From: Emydura subglobosa
Taxonomy: Eukaryota > Chordata > Testudines > Chelidae
DNA length: 64,000 nt
Assembly (NCBI GenBank): GCA_007922225.1
Contig: ML679961.1
Span: 73,450,890-73,514,889, forward strand
Reading direction: 5' to 3'
Both the position numbers and the translations under genes were made by a program. Under the pieces are notes generated by a model. The model saw only the letters and a program-made list of their open reading frames with translations. It did not search any database and was not told the DNA's origin. Shown here one piece after another: positions 1 through 11,545 of this stretch (position 1 is the stretch's first letter; each line of letters begins with the position of its first letter).

Positions 1-403
1 AGCAGTACTTTACAAATATAAAATAGAGGAACTCATTGTTACTCTTTCAAGAAACTTTCTGCCCCATATTTTTCTATTTTTCTTTTGCTTTAAGGGGAAG
101 GGCAGCTCCAATTCGATAACTTGGTATGGGCGCTCAGCCCTTCTCTCTGGATATATCAAAGGTGACAGTGCAGATGAATAAAGTTCAAGCTCCCATTCTT
201 TTCAGTTACAAAGCCACATTGGCCCTTCAGCCACAATAACTCTCCTGACACACCTTCCATGACCCCTATTTCATGTTCACCTGCCAGCTAATTACCACCC
301 TGTTAACCTGCAGCAGCTTTGATATCAGATCTCAGCACCATAACTATTAACAGTGTACTTTGAAGCAGATGTTTCACAGAATATAGGACAACCGTGAACA
401 TGA
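1..403. other. Unannotated intergenic sequence
   Basis: I see no coding, RNA or repeat signal here. The sequence is ordinary AT-leaning unique DNA. Confidence 0.5.
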
Positions 404-431
404 GAGGAGGGGAAGGGAGGGGAGGGGAGGG
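404..431 (+). repeat. G-rich simple repeat, G-quadruplex-capable
   Basis: Five runs of three or four G separated by one or two A lie in about 25 bases. This meets the usual G-quadruplex pattern on the plus strand. No gene lies next to it. Confidence 0.7.
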
Positions 432-2440
432 CTGGAAATTTTTCTACCTTTTATCTGTCACTATCACCTTCTGAAATCCTGTCCCTCCTCTCAAATACAC
501 ACCTGGAAGTTGCACAGTGTGCTACATGTCTCTGATACAGAGGCTGCTTGAACAGGAACCTCTTTTATACTTGATTTCAGATGTCCTGGTTTATTTACTC
601 TGACAGGCCTACTGACACTATTTAATACAACACAGTATTTAAAAAGAATGAAAAGTATTTATCACCAGGCTCTCTCTCAGATAAGAAAATGGTAATAATG
701 GATGACCCAATTAGTGGCTCACTAATTATAGGCTTGTTAGAAAACTAATATATCTTGAAATATATTTACTTTGATTACTTATTAGAAATGAGAGCCTTTT
801 AAAAAGCTAATGCAAAAAGGCTGCTGTTTGTGCTAATATGATGTGTTTATTACCTTACTAATGCGGTTCCTATTTTGGCAGGATTTTTTTTTTTTTAAAT
901 CAAAATTTACATAAAAGATTTTATTTAAATGTAAGTCAGATAAATCCAGGAGTTCTCCCACAATGAAGGCAAATAGGTCTCTATTCAACAGTCCACAGTT
1001 ACCAATAGTTAGACACTGGGGTAGCGTGCCCGCTACTACACAATGCTGAGTCAGCCCTATAACCTTATCCCAGCAACAGGGTGACAGAGCTCTTTTTGTT
1101 CTCTACATTTCACATTAAAGTGGCTCTAATCTATAGAAATGTTTCTGGGGCAGGATTGGAAATGGAGATGCTGTATTAATTGTGTCATAGATTTCAGATG
1201 AAATGTGCTCAATTTGCAAATAAAGAGGGGTTTTTTTTCCCCTAATCTCTAGGGCGGCAAATTCATCTGAAGATCTGAAAGTCAAGATGGGTTATTTCCT
1301 TCTCTTGCATCCTCATAATTATTAAAGGTTCTGCTGGCCAAAATCTATCCCAGTGGTACCTGTGCAACTACAATTGTATTCATAGTGCTACACCAGTAGA
1401 ATAAATTTGATCTTTCCAGGTAAGCATGAATCACATTGGCATAGGGTGGTGTTCTTGGAAAGCTTGCACTGCTGCTGCCCATGCTGGTCCTACTCTGTGA
1501 GTCATGAGATGTTTACAGTCTCCAAGGCTGGTCAATCCAGTGCTTTAGCATTGAAATTCACATTTAAAAAGAAAAAAGAAAAGAAAAGAAAAAAGCAACC
1601 TAACAGAATAAATACTCAATGACCCTTCAATTCCAATCCCAGAGCTACCTGCAGGGATCCTAGAAGAATCAGGTTGTGTGGTGTTAAATGCATGCCTGAA
1701 AGCTTTCTTTGAAAAGGTTTTCTTGTTAATAAATGCAAACCCCATTCTTTGAAATGTTTCTCCTCTGAGCGCCAAAGCCACAATGAGAAAAGCACAGTAG
1801 ACCAGGTTTCCAGGTCCTTATTAACCTATTAAAACAAGGGTCACCAATGCTGTCTTGCATGAAAGCTACTCTAGCTACCCAAAGGCCAGCATAGAGTCAG
1901 TGACCCTCTGTCTTTTAAGATAAATCAGGTCACACTGGATACTAGCACATGTCAAAAAGAGAAATCCCATATTGTTGAAGTCTTCCCAAACAAAAATCTG
2001 GATTCTCCTTTTAACCTTACTGTCCTGGTTTTTTTAAAAAAGGCACAGAATGTGTAAATTCTGCTCTCCCTAATCTCAAAGGCATTGTCTGATAGGATTT
2101 ATAGTGATACTGGAATGTGTTAGCTAACGTCTTCTAACCATTGTTTGAAAGGTCTAATGTAGACAAGGCAGTGTGTACTTTAGAAGCTTTAAAATTGATG
2201 ATGTTAATGCAGTGTCCTGTTTACACAATACTTTTCAAACAAGTTACTTAACCACATTACCTAACAGATCCTAATAACACACCTTTTCTATAATATAGCT
2301 AATGTTGCATACAGGGTTATAGGTATAAAAAGTTAAAGGTAGTTCTGGAGAGGTAGCTATCATTAACACACATCGAGGAACTCTGTTTTATTAATAATTT
2401 GTACTTTCCTTTTATTAACTCTAAGCACCTTAAACAATAA
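432..2440. other. Unannotated, mostly unique sequence
   Basis: There are no convincing genes. Short reading frames at 1407-1622 and 1545-1781 overlap on opposite strands, end in low-complexity lysine or phenylalanine tracts and resemble nothing I know. The only item of note is the TAAT-rich stretch at 690-870, listed separately. Confidence 0.5.
690..870. promoter_or_regulatory. Candidate conserved noncoding element
   Basis: The stretch is repeat-free and AT-rich, with a cluster of homeodomain core sites (several TAAT/ATTA, including CAATTAG, CTAATTA and GCTAATGC). Many vertebrate developmental enhancers in gene deserts look like this. This is inference from composition only. AT-rich unique DNA can give TAAT clusters by chance. 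Confidence 0.25.
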
Positions 2441-2444
2441 TGAA

Positions 2445-2645
2445 TTAAGTCCTTCAACACTCCTGTGAGGAGATGTATCTTTATCCCCATTTTAATGATG
2501 AGGAAACTGAGATACAAAGTGGTTAAAATGATTTTCCCAGGGACATACGCTGAGTCAATGGTAGAGCCAGGAATAGAACCAAGCAGTCTGAAGTCCCAGT
2601 TCTCTGCTCTAACACACAACACTTCATTTAACATTATGAGCCTAG
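2445..2645 (-). repeat. MIR-like SINE relic
   Basis: The plus strand shows the antisense MIR core: a 'ccccattttaatgatgagg' block, then 'aaactgagatacaaagtgg', then a 'gagccaggaatagaacc' block. This order matches the MIR/CORE-SINE internal region, so the element lies on the minus strand. It is old and diverged. Confidence 0.65.
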
Positions 2646-2889
2646 TTCTCATACTTGGGCATCTAAGTTAGTGTTCTCAGTTCCCCATTTGGGTGTTTAA
2701 ATAGTAACATAGATGCCCTCAATAAGGTGGGCACAGGTGAAGGGAAACTGAGCTTGTCAGAATATTCATTTAATTGGGATTATGACCAATATAATAAAAA
2801 GCACTTGAACCCATACAGACAGTGAATTAGGATTTTCCATGCTATCATGTGGAATGGATCTTCGCCAGTTGGTACCAGGAATCACAGAG

Positions 2890-3451
2890 TAGAGCGGGGC
2901 AGGAAGTGGTTTTCCAGTCCTGTGAAAATTTTCTAAATTTCAATTTTTCTTCCTCTCATTTTACATTGGGACAAAACTGAGACCTTTCCATTTTTTTCAT
3001 GAAAAACAAAAGAGAGAGTCTATCCAGATTAGCCAATAGTCCACCACTAAACTGGGGTTATTCTTGGGTGGATTTCTTTCATACTCTCCTATTGAAGCTG
3101 TTCCACCTGGTATAAATTAAATAGTCAGAGGGCCAGACTTTATAGGTAAGTGAGTAGGGAACTCACTTGGGCTGTGGGAGTTGCAGGTCCCTCGCCCTAG
3201 CTGCCTGAATTAGTAGGGATGTGAATTTGGGTCTCCCACACACTAGATAAGTGCACTCACCTCATGACTATTGTGTGGCAGGTTCTTTGTATCTTCTCTG
3301 TTTTTGACCAGAAATTCCATCCTGGACCCAAGAAACCTTTCTTAACAAAAATGTCATCAACATTGATACATTTCCATGACAAGTTTCGGTTTTGACAAAC
3401 TAGCATTTTCCAACAAAAAAAGTTTTGTCAGAAAATTTCCTACGAGCTCTA
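2890..3451. mobile_element. Non-autonomous hAT-type element with 8-bp target duplication
   Basis: The element is bounded by imperfect terminal inverted repeats: the left end begins 'tagagcggggcaggaa' and the right end, read in reverse, begins 'tagagctcgtaggaaa'. It is flanked by tcacagag (2882-2889) and tcatagag (3452-3459), 7 of 8 identical, as expected for hAT insertion. The arms are rich in AAAATTTT-type inverted motifs shared with the elements at 19725, 41479 and 54999. A SINE-like segment occupies the middle (about 3010-3290). No transposase is present. Confidence 0.7.
3010..3290 (+). repeat. SINE-like segment within the hAT element
   Basis: A segment with 'gggaactcacttgggctg' followed by 'ggtctcccacacactagat' and 'aagtgcactcacctcatg' forms a loose inverted, tRNA-like arrangement. 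It is preceded by 'ctcctattgaagctgttcc'. I recognise this layout from dispersed turtle repeats. Whether it inserted later or is an integral part of the hAT element is unclear, since no separate target duplication was found. Confidence 0.45.
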
Positions 3452-3459
3452 TCATAGAG

Positions 3460-4494
3460 GCTCAAGTGAAAAAAGTAGATATTTAAAGTAAAGTGTCTGA
3501 AAAATACTGTGGGTCATATATTGTTCTAGTATATGCACACACAACTCTATTGACTTCAATAAGTGATGCACAGATGTATCCAAGGGACACAACCTGGCCT
3601 TCAATTTTTAAAACAATGAAGATGATAATGCTGTACTTTGCTGGACTCAAAAATGTTGAATAGTTTTGCAAACTTGGATGGATCTTTAATAAATCTCAGC
3701 AGCGGACATTTTATTTAGAATGAATGGAGATAATTAACAGACTGGAGATCTGCAAGCAACAGGTAATTGGATTATCTTTGGATAATTTGTTTCCACAGAC
3801 GTTTTTACTATCTGTCCATCTGCAGTATTTCATTCTTATCTTTTTATTCTGTGGAAGATTACCTTCAAAACTAGCTTTATCCCTGTATGATCTTGGCTAT
3901 TATGTTACTGCTAGGGAATCGTTATCACATTTTTTTATTTTCAAACAGCCAGGACTATCGTTTTAATTATAAATTATACTGGTTTCCCATAGCCTTATGA
4001 AACCTGTATTGCCAGGATTGCATGATAGCTAGGATTAGGGGCTTTTACTTTACAAATGCTAAGCGTACTAGCAATGCATACCTTTTATAAATCCTTAGTC
4101 AATCTTTTACTAGGAGAGTCAATACTATAGAGGCCTGTGGGAAACTGCAGTGAAACCTAACTCATTGGTGAGTGAGCAACATTATGGCAGATGAAAGGTG
4201 CTGCTGACAAGTGCAATAAAAAACACATATTGGAATGAATTCTATTCATACATGCTGCCGGGTTCTTCGTTTAGTATAACCACTAAGGACAAGACTTGGG
4301 CATCATTGTGGCAGGTCAGTGAAAACCTCTGCTCAATGTGCAGTATCAATAAACCAGCAAACAAAAAGTAGGTTATATAAAGAAAGCAAATCAAAGATAC
4401 ACCCTCATCTATAATACTGTGATCAGTTTGGGTCACCCAGTCTCACAAAGAATATAGCAAAAAGAGAAAGGGCTCAAATATGAAAATGAGTAGA
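3460..4494. other. Unannotated sequence
   Basis: No gene or clear repeat is seen. Reading frames of 60-80 codons (3483-3671, 3724-3966, 4242-4436) are isolated and resemble nothing I recognise. Confidence 0.5.
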
Positions 4495-5116
4495 GGCTTG
4501 GAAAGAGCTCCATAAGAGGAGACATCAAAAAGATTAGGACTGTTTAGTTTAGAAAGAAGACTATCATGGACTTGATAGAAATATACAAGAAAGTAGACCA
4601 GATGTTTCTATTTACCTTTTCTTATAAAATGAGAACCAGGGGACATCCAATGAAAGTAAAGCCTCCAATTAAAAATGAAATAAAATAAAATACTATTTTA
4701 CACAATTAGCCTATGGAACTCACTGCCACAAGTTACTATTGATAGGATTTTAAAAAAGGATTGGACATTCAAGTCCCTTACATTGGTGGCCACCCAAGTG
4801 AGCAGTTGTGTTAAAATCAATGTGTCTATAAGTATAAGTAAATGCTCATCAACATGACTGAGGGGTTGCACAGTCAAGCTCCTATATGGTTAATGAGAAT
4901 AAACTAAAAAGAGAGAAGGGATTTGATTTAAAAATCACTGAAATTTCAGGGCACAAGCCAACTGCTAGGTGACAGGGCAAAGGAAGAAATTTCCTCTAAA
5001 GGCAGGTTCCTCCATCACAGGTTGTCTTTCACCTTCCTCTGACACTGGTTAGCGCCAGAGACTGGGTAATGGATTCAATGGACCACTTCTCTGATCCCAT
5101 ATGACATTTCCTATAC
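4495..5116 (+). mobile_element. CR1 LINE, 3'-end fragment
   Basis: The sequence follows the 3' part of a reptile CR1. It has 'ggactgtttagtttagaaag', then 'cctatggaactcactgccac', then a 'gattggacattcaagtcc' block, and ends with the region 'cttcctctgacactggttag' through 'aatggattcaatggacc'. The 5' part is truncated, which is typical of target-primed reverse transcription. No reverse transcriptase domain remains. Confidence 0.75.
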
Positions 5117-5639
5117 TCCAATATACTAAGTAGCAGATGATTATGAAAAATGCTGGCTGTTTCTCATTTCCCCCATTCTTTATATGTGCATTCATTGATC
5201 TTCTCTCCTATCTGCTGTAGCTGGATTCACTGTTCCCTCTCTATAACACAGTTTTGGACCTGCTCCCCTCCCTCCACTGTCCCGAACAGTTGAAATTTCT
5301 CATCTCCTCCTCCTGTCTCTGGAATAATTGTTTTTCTAGCCTAACCACATAAAACTGACAATGTCATTCCCACTCCCTAACTTTACAACAACAGCTGGAA
5401 TTGAAATCCTCTTCCTCCCTACATTCAGGTCACCATTTCAGTGTACTCTCTTTCCACATCAGTAGCTGGAGTTCTGTTCCTCTCCCACCTTCCATCCCTC
5501 ATAGCATCCTTTCTTTCTTTTTCTTTTTCTTTTTCTTTCTTCTATAGAAGTTTAAACAGTTCAAAAAGTGGGCCAAATGATTTTCAGAAATATATGTAGT
5601 GAGTGCCTGTGGCCAAATTATTATTATTATTATTTTTAA
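5117..5639. other. Unannotated sequence with pyrimidine and ATT simple repeats
   Basis: A TTTTC-type polypyrimidine tract lies at about 5509-5542 and a short (ATT)n run at about 5617-5634. No gene was seen. Confidence 0.55.
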
Positions 5640-5880
5640 AGATTAATGTTAATGTCAAATGTATTTTGTTTTTCTCCTTAGGAGTTGTTTTAATGACTCT
5701 GTCGGTGTGGTAATCCATGGCCTTTGAATGCAAATCAAAGTACATTGCTTCTCTCTGCACTAACTCAACAATCCATTCAGCTGGAACAGGCAAAAAGGCG
5801 CACACAGGCTAATAACATTTGTATTGATCGGATGTGAATTTCAGTTATTACAATTCAACTGTCCGGAAGTGGGTTATTTT
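5640..5880. promoter_or_regulatory. Candidate conserved noncoding element
   Basis: This is repeat-free sequence with an exact octamer site ATGCAAAT running directly into a TCF/LEF-like ATCAAAG (about 5728-5740). It also has several TAAT-type cores. Adjoining POU and TCF sites are common in vertebrate developmental enhancers. The call is inference from site content only. Confidence 0.3.
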
Positions 5881-6938
5881 TTTTAATGAGTGTGTGTGTA
5901 TGTGAATGAAAACAGCAGGGTTCTTTATAGATGTTGGATGCTTACAGTACATCTGACTCCTTTTCTGGTGTTTGTTTTAAACCATCCTCTGCTTATTGCT
6001 GTATGGGGTACTCTCATTTCCACTGGGTGTGGAACAGTGGAAATAGCTTGCTACTTAGAGTCCAGTTCCTGATCCTGGCCATTTCTCCCTCTCCATTTTG
6101 TCAAGAACTGTGGGATCATACGGATAATCATCTCTGATGAGCTGAAATAAGCTTATTCCTTAAACCTAGTACCTAGTGATCTGAAAAGTTCATCCTATTG
6201 TGGTGTGGTGGGTCTCTCGTAATATGCATTCCCAAATGGGAAACTGTAACAAACCAAATATAAAGAGAGCAAATTTTACTCTACTCTTCTACATTCTTTA
6301 TACTATGCTTTCCTATAACCCAGGTGATAAAACTTAAGCTTATGAAGTCATGCCTTCCACCAGTTCAAAAGGTATTTGAAAATAACACTACTGGATAGGA
6401 AACATATTCAGACTATTCAACATACTAAAAATAAACTTTTCAGATTCTGATACCATCTTAACAAAAGGCTATGTTCTTGCTGCAGTCTAATCACCCATTG
6501 ACCAACCATTGAACTAAACTGAAGGCAAGTTAGTTGATTTATTTTAGCCTAATTTGATAGAGTGGAAACACACTGCAGAACAAAAGTGGAGCTCTGAATG
6601 CCTGCTACCATGCCCCATGTCAGCATTGGCACTGTAGCCAGTTGTGAGCAACACTAAGCTTTCTGGATGTCTATTCCATGGTTCAAAAGCCCCACAACTC
6701 CCTGCACCACTCCGTTTGCTTTTGCAAGACATTGAGGGACATGTCTGTCCTCTCTGGTGATCTGTGAGTGGAAATGGTCCAGGCCTGTGAAATTCATTTA
6801 CTGGCAGGACAGTTGTTAACACCTTGGGCTCTAAGGTGAGGATGCCACTCATCCTGACAAAGAGCTTCTATTTTTTTAATGGACACAATGTTTCCTTGAT
6901 GTGTCTCTACAGCGGCTGGCACCAAGGGATAGTGAAGG
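5881..6938. other. Unannotated sequence upstream of a Harbinger relic
   Basis: A minus-strand open frame of 102 codons (6544-6852) is unlike any protein I know. It may be shadow coding of the decayed Harbinger element that follows. No other signal was seen. Confidence 0.4.
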
Positions 6939-7995
6939 GTGTTTAGGAGGCAGCTTTTTGCTTGGAGAGGACAGCAACAGGGGTTTGCTGTTAAAAGAAG
7001 AAGAAAAGGTCACCAACTTACAAATGTGGAGGCACGGACCCAGATGATGCTGTCTTTCCTAGCAGAGAATCCCACCCAACTCATCCCTCAGTCAGATTGC
7101 TGCTTCTGGACCAGGATCACAAGCAGAGTGTGGTGGGATGACGCTGTGATGGAAATGTGCTGAGCCCATGGCTGATCATTGCTCTTATATGAAAAAATCA
7201 AATCAACATTCCTAAAGCTGTGTGAGGAGTTTGCCCTGGCCCTTGAGCACCAGTATAAAACCCAAATAATTACAGTTCAGCTGAATGTTGCTATTATCCT
7301 GTGGAACTGTTGTTCAGGTTGGCAAATCCACAGTTAGCTTAGTGGTCATGGAGGACTGAAAGTCTCTGCGGCCTGCGTGGTTATATTGGAAATTCTCAAA
7401 AGAATGGTGGCTTTCACTGGGTGGGGTTTCTGAACTATGCAGGTGCTATTGATGGCACACACCTACTCTTTGGATTCCTGCATTTTGCATTAACAGGAGA
7501 GAATACTACTCTGTCATTATACAGCTGCTTGTGGACCATGTTGGCATATTCATAGACACCCAGGATGTACTGTCAGTGTGCACAGTGTGAAGGTGTTCTT
7601 GGTGTCTAGTCTATTTTAACATGGGTATGCTGATACATTATTCCCTCCTAGCGACACAGTCTTCAATGTAGTGTCCAGGCCTACTTTTATTTTAGCTGAT
7701 TGTTTCTACCTTCTGCAGCCCTGAGCGATAGACTTATCCTTATTTCCACCTGCCTGGCAGGACACAGTACATCTACATACTAAGCAGGTGCAGGATGGTA
7801 GTGGACTATGCTTTTGGCTGACTGAAGGCAAGATGATGCTTACAGACTCACTTGGACTGTAGTGAGTATAAATGCCACAAAAGTTAGTGGAACGTGTTGT
7901 GTGCTTGAGGGATGTGAGGATACGGGGAAATAATTTGAGGCAGAATGGATTGAGGACACTAAGGCTTTGGAGTCTGCTTACAGATAGTACCTAAT
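6939..7995 (+). pseudogene. PIF/Harbinger (HARBI1-like) transposase pseudogene
   Basis: This is a broken copy of the DDE transposase that cuts and pastes PIF/Harbinger DNA transposons. An ATG at 6939 opens a 74-codon frame whose end (WTRITSRVWWDDAVME, about 7107-7154) matches the N-terminal region of the family. LCEEFALALEHQ follows at about 7220-7255, then VGKSTV at 7318-7335. AIDGTH, with the first catalytic Asp (7451-7453), lies at 7445-7462. NRREYYSVIIQLLVDH lies at about 7492-7540. CRMVVDYAFG, the block carrying the last catalytic acidic residue (Asp at 7804-7806), lies at about 7789-7818. These blocks are in the family order but in at least two frames, with stops (TGA directly after the last block at 7819-7821), so the gene is dead. 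Terminal repeats of the parent element were not identified. Confidence 0.75.
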
Positions 7996-8049
7996 TCATC
8001 TCTTGCTGCTGGTGCTCTAGCAAAGACTATATAAGCGTTTTGGTACTGG

Positions 8050-8190
8050 GTTGGCTGTCACTGGAATACTGTGTCCAGTTCTGATATCCACAGTTTAAGA
8101 AGGATGTTGAAAAATTGGAAATGGTTCAGAGAAGAGCCACAAGGACGATTAAGGGTTTGAAAAACATGCCATAGACTCAAGAAGTTTAAT
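8050..8190 (+). mobile_element. CR1 LINE fragment (end of ORF2)
   Basis: The block 'ctggaatactgtgtccagtt' followed by 'ggttcagagaagagccacaa' is the well-conserved end of the CR1 reverse-transcriptase ORF. The fragment stops near 8190, where an antisense CR1 piece begins. Confidence 0.75.
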
Positions 8191-8239
8191 CTATTTAGTA
8201 GAGCTAGTTGGAAATTCTCCTACTAAATGGTTTTCCAGT

Positions 8240-8570
8240 GCAGAATGCAGATACATCTAAATCAAAAGGTGTTCCAATTGTTAATTACTCTCACTGTTAA
8301 AAATTTGGCCTTACCTCTATTATTAATTTGTCTAGCCTCAGCTCTCAGCCAGTGGATCTGGTTATACCTTTGTATGTTATATTGAATAGCAGTCTATTAC
8401 CAAATTTTTGTTCCACATGTAGATACTCCTAGGTATTACTCTAATCACCCCTCAACTTTCTCTTTGGTAAGATAAACAGAGTGCCTTGACTCTTTCACTA
8501 TAGGACATGTTTTCCAATCCTTTAATTATTTTCTTGGGTCATCTAGATGATCATAATGGTCTCTGCTGAT
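8240..8570 (-). mobile_element. CR1/L3-type LINE fragment, antisense
   Basis: The plus strand carries the reverse complement of a CR1 3' region: 'ccaattgttaattactctca', then a 'ttgttccacatgtagatact' block, then 'tcacccctcaactttctctt' and 'aatcctttaattattttctt'. It lies between two CR1 fragments in the opposite orientation. Confidence 0.65.
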
Positions 8571-8589
8571 TTTTAACTCTATTAAACGT

Positions 8590-8805
8590 TTTAATAATAA
8601 GGGCAATTAACCAATGGAACATCTTATCAAGGGTTGTAGTGGATTTTCCATTGGTATAAATGTTTTAATCAAGATTGGATTTTTTTTTCTAAAAGATAAT
8701 TCCTATTTTAACTAGAGTATCACAAAAGGAAGTCCTATGGCCTGTATTATATAGGAGGTCAGATTAGATGATCACAATGGATGGTTCTGGCCTTATCTGT
8801 GAATG
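8590..8805 (+). mobile_element. CR1 LINE 3' end
   Basis: Typical CR1 3' sequence runs 'aattaaccaatggaacatct', then 'gtagtggattttccattg', then 'ggaggtcagattagatgatc' and 'acaatggatggttctggcct'. It may be the continuation of the 8050-8190 fragment, split by the antisense CR1 insertion. Confidence 0.75.
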
Positions 8806-10544
8806 TATCTGTTCTTTTCCCCCAATATTTGAACAGGGGGAAAGAGCAGCAGATACTGCTTATAATGCGTAGTTCCATTGCTCATTCACTGTTGCATGGT
8901 CACAAGTCAGAGTTGCCCAATTGGAGGACATGGTTCTGTGAAGGTAAAGCAACGGGATGGGGCATGGATGAGCAGGTGGTTTGGGCAGGAGAGCTGTGGG
9001 ACAACTGGCTCCTGATCTCAGAGTCATTCAAACAAGTCCCTCTGAAACACCAGATCTCACCCCTCATTTCCTGATCATGATTAACATACTCTGTCCACAA
9101 CTTTTGCTCCAACTCCTAGTCCTCTTTCCTTCTCTTTGCAGCTATCCAGATGTCATTGTGTCCATGGCAGTGTCTTTAAGGATTGTGTTTGAGCAAGTTA
9201 TACTTTGCCAAGGCTGTAGATGGCAAAGTCTTTAGGTCTTTTGCACTCAAACTTTTCTATTAATAAATTGTGACTTATCAATCAGCATAAGCTGCTCATT
9301 TATCATTTCTTTTCCGTCATTTGTCTTCTATATTGAACAGTGTGGTTGGCCAGCAGGGAAAAGGAGTAGCAGGGGACAGAAAGATGTGTACTAGCACTGC
9401 ATTGACCTGCAGCTGAAGCAAGAATGGGGATTAGTACATGCATTTTGTTAATTGATGATCTGTCACTTGTTGAGGGCATCCCATCATCAAACACTAGTTT
9501 CCAGGCTATGTTATTGTACTGTTAGGCATTCCTCTTCCAGGTCTCAAAGTTGTGAATTTTGCTTGCTTCAACCCAAAGACTGACAAGGCTTTGGCACTGC
9601 TGTCCAGTGAAGCGACTTTGTGCTGATACATAGTCTTTTTGCCACGCATTCTTTTCACTGCTGTGTCAGAGACCAGAGATGACCAAAGCTGAAGGGTACT
9701 GCAAGCAGTTTGGGACCAAGGACACTGAGGAGAGCCATATGAAAGTAGGATACTTCTGGTCAGGATACAGAGCCCAGGTAGATGGAAGATAGGATACAGG
9801 TGCCTGATGTGCTGGGGATTTGTGGGAAGGGATTGGCAGACCATCATCCATAGGTGGTTGTGACTGGTTGTCGCCATGTGTTTTCACTGCAGGTGCTTCA
9901 AGTTAACAAAAAGTGAGACAAGCTAATTTGATGTTTGTCCTCTATCTCAGAGTATCGCCACTGGCTCATTTGGCATGATTATGGCATTACTGAGGGGAGT
10001 TTGTATCTGAGTATGGAGTGTGTTAACAAAAAAACTCGTAATTTATAATGAGTTAAGTCTCTAGTGAAGACAATGTTAAAATAGCTTATCCTCCTTCCAT
10101 AGCAAAGAACGGATAACCAACATTTACATCCAAATGCAACACATAATTTCACTTTTATATCAAGTCAGATAGAAACTGCCTGGTCATCAGAATAACAACA
10201 AATCTACATTTATATCAGAACAAACAAAATCCTCCACCACTACCCCCAGAAACTGACTGATGTCTAAGGCAATTGGGAAAAGCAAATCAAAACCAATAAC
10301 ACGCTAGACTGCTATAGATCCCTGTGCAAAACTTTCACTCTAGACTACTCCACCACAGTGGCATGTGTAAAAAAGCATTAGACTCTCTAAATACAGAATC
10401 AGTGTCTATACAGCAGAAATGGAAAATGGGAGACACAAAACACAGCACAAACCTAGAGAGAAGCATCTGTGACACCAGTGTGATACAGGAAAAATTGAAA
10501 GAGAATAATTTTTTACTTCAATGTCCAAAACTCAAGGGAATGTG
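8806..10544. other. Unrecognised sequence with several overlapping open frames
   Basis: Overlapping frames of 70-123 codons occur on both strands. The longest is 123 codons on the minus strand, 9506-9877, starting MATTSHNHLW. I recognise no domain, and codons look unconstrained. The density of frames next to a Harbinger relic could mean more decayed transposon sequence. No terminal repeats were found. Confidence 0.35.
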
Positions 10545-10720
10545 CACAATAAGAATGGCCTTATTCAGTTGGACCAATGGTCCATCTAGCTCCATATCCT
10601 GTCTTCCAACATTGACAGGGCCAGATGCTTCAGAGGTAATGAACAGAACAATTATCGAGTGAACCATCCCCTGTCCTCCAGTCTCACCTTCTGGCAGTCA
10701 TATATTTTCTTAAATGTATT
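10545..10720 (-). mobile_element. CR1 LINE 3' end, antisense
   Basis: The plus strand reads 'ggaccaatggtccatctagc', then 'atatcctgtcttccaacatt', then 'atgaacagaacaattatcga' and 'gaaccatcccctgtcctcca'. This is the reverse complement of a common turtle CR1 3' region. Confidence 0.75.
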
Positions 10721-10854
10721 AACCAGTGTAGTTTGAACAATATTTTTTTAATTTCAAGCAAAAATAAAAAACATTGGCAATTTTTTCACAGTATCCCCTC
10801 ATCTCATATTTTGCAATCACCTCTTGTATTAATACAAGTGTTTGTGCAGGAAGT

Positions 10855-10872
10855 GTGTGTGTGTGTGTGTAT
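10855..10872. repeat. (GT)n microsatellite
   Basis: A run of about nine GT units. A similar imperfect GT run lies at about 32497-32518. Confidence 0.8.
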
Positions 10873-11039
10873 GCATCTAACAAGAACATAACTTAAGGTA
10901 GGATGGCTAAACCAAGACATATATACTGAGATATTAGGGTCTTGATTCAGCAGTTAATGCCTATTCAGCAGAGCATTTAGTAATCTGTTAAGGGCTTAAG
11001 CCTGGAGGGGTCCATTACTGGAATTCCATTCCATCCTGG

Positions 11040-11545
11040 AACACTGTCTCCATTACTGCAATATTGTATTCACTTCTGGTGTCTACACTTCACAAAGAAT
11101 GTTGGCAAATTGAAAAGTAGCAGCAAGAATGCCTTTAAGTCTACTTACAGGGAGACACTTGAAACTCAGTCTTTTTACTTTATCCAAGAGAAGATTAAAA
11201 GGTAACTTGATAATGGTTTCCTGATGGGCAAGAGATTTCTAGTAGCTTAGATGACATTATAATTTAGCAGATGAAAGGCATAACAAGATTCATTGGTTGG
11301 AAGCTGAAGCTAAAAGATATAAAATCAGATTAGAAAAGAGGTGCACATTTTAACTATGAGGTGATTAACAATTGGAACAATTTACCTAGGGATGTAGTGG
11401 ATTCTCCATCATTTCAAGTCTTTAAATCAACACTGGATATCGTTTTTTAAAGTTGTGTTGCAGCTCAACCAGAAGTTATGGACTTGATGCAGACATTATT
11501 GGATGATCGTGGTAATCCCTCATGGCTCTAGAATCTATGAAGACT
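11040..11545 (+). mobile_element. CR1 LINE 3' fragment
   Basis: A degenerate CR1 3' region contains 'attgtattcacttctggtgt', then 'ggtgattaacaattggaaca', then 'gatgtagtggattctccatc' and 'ctctagaatctatgaa'. The final sequence corresponds to the CR1 tail. It is 5' truncated with internal decay. Confidence 0.7.
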
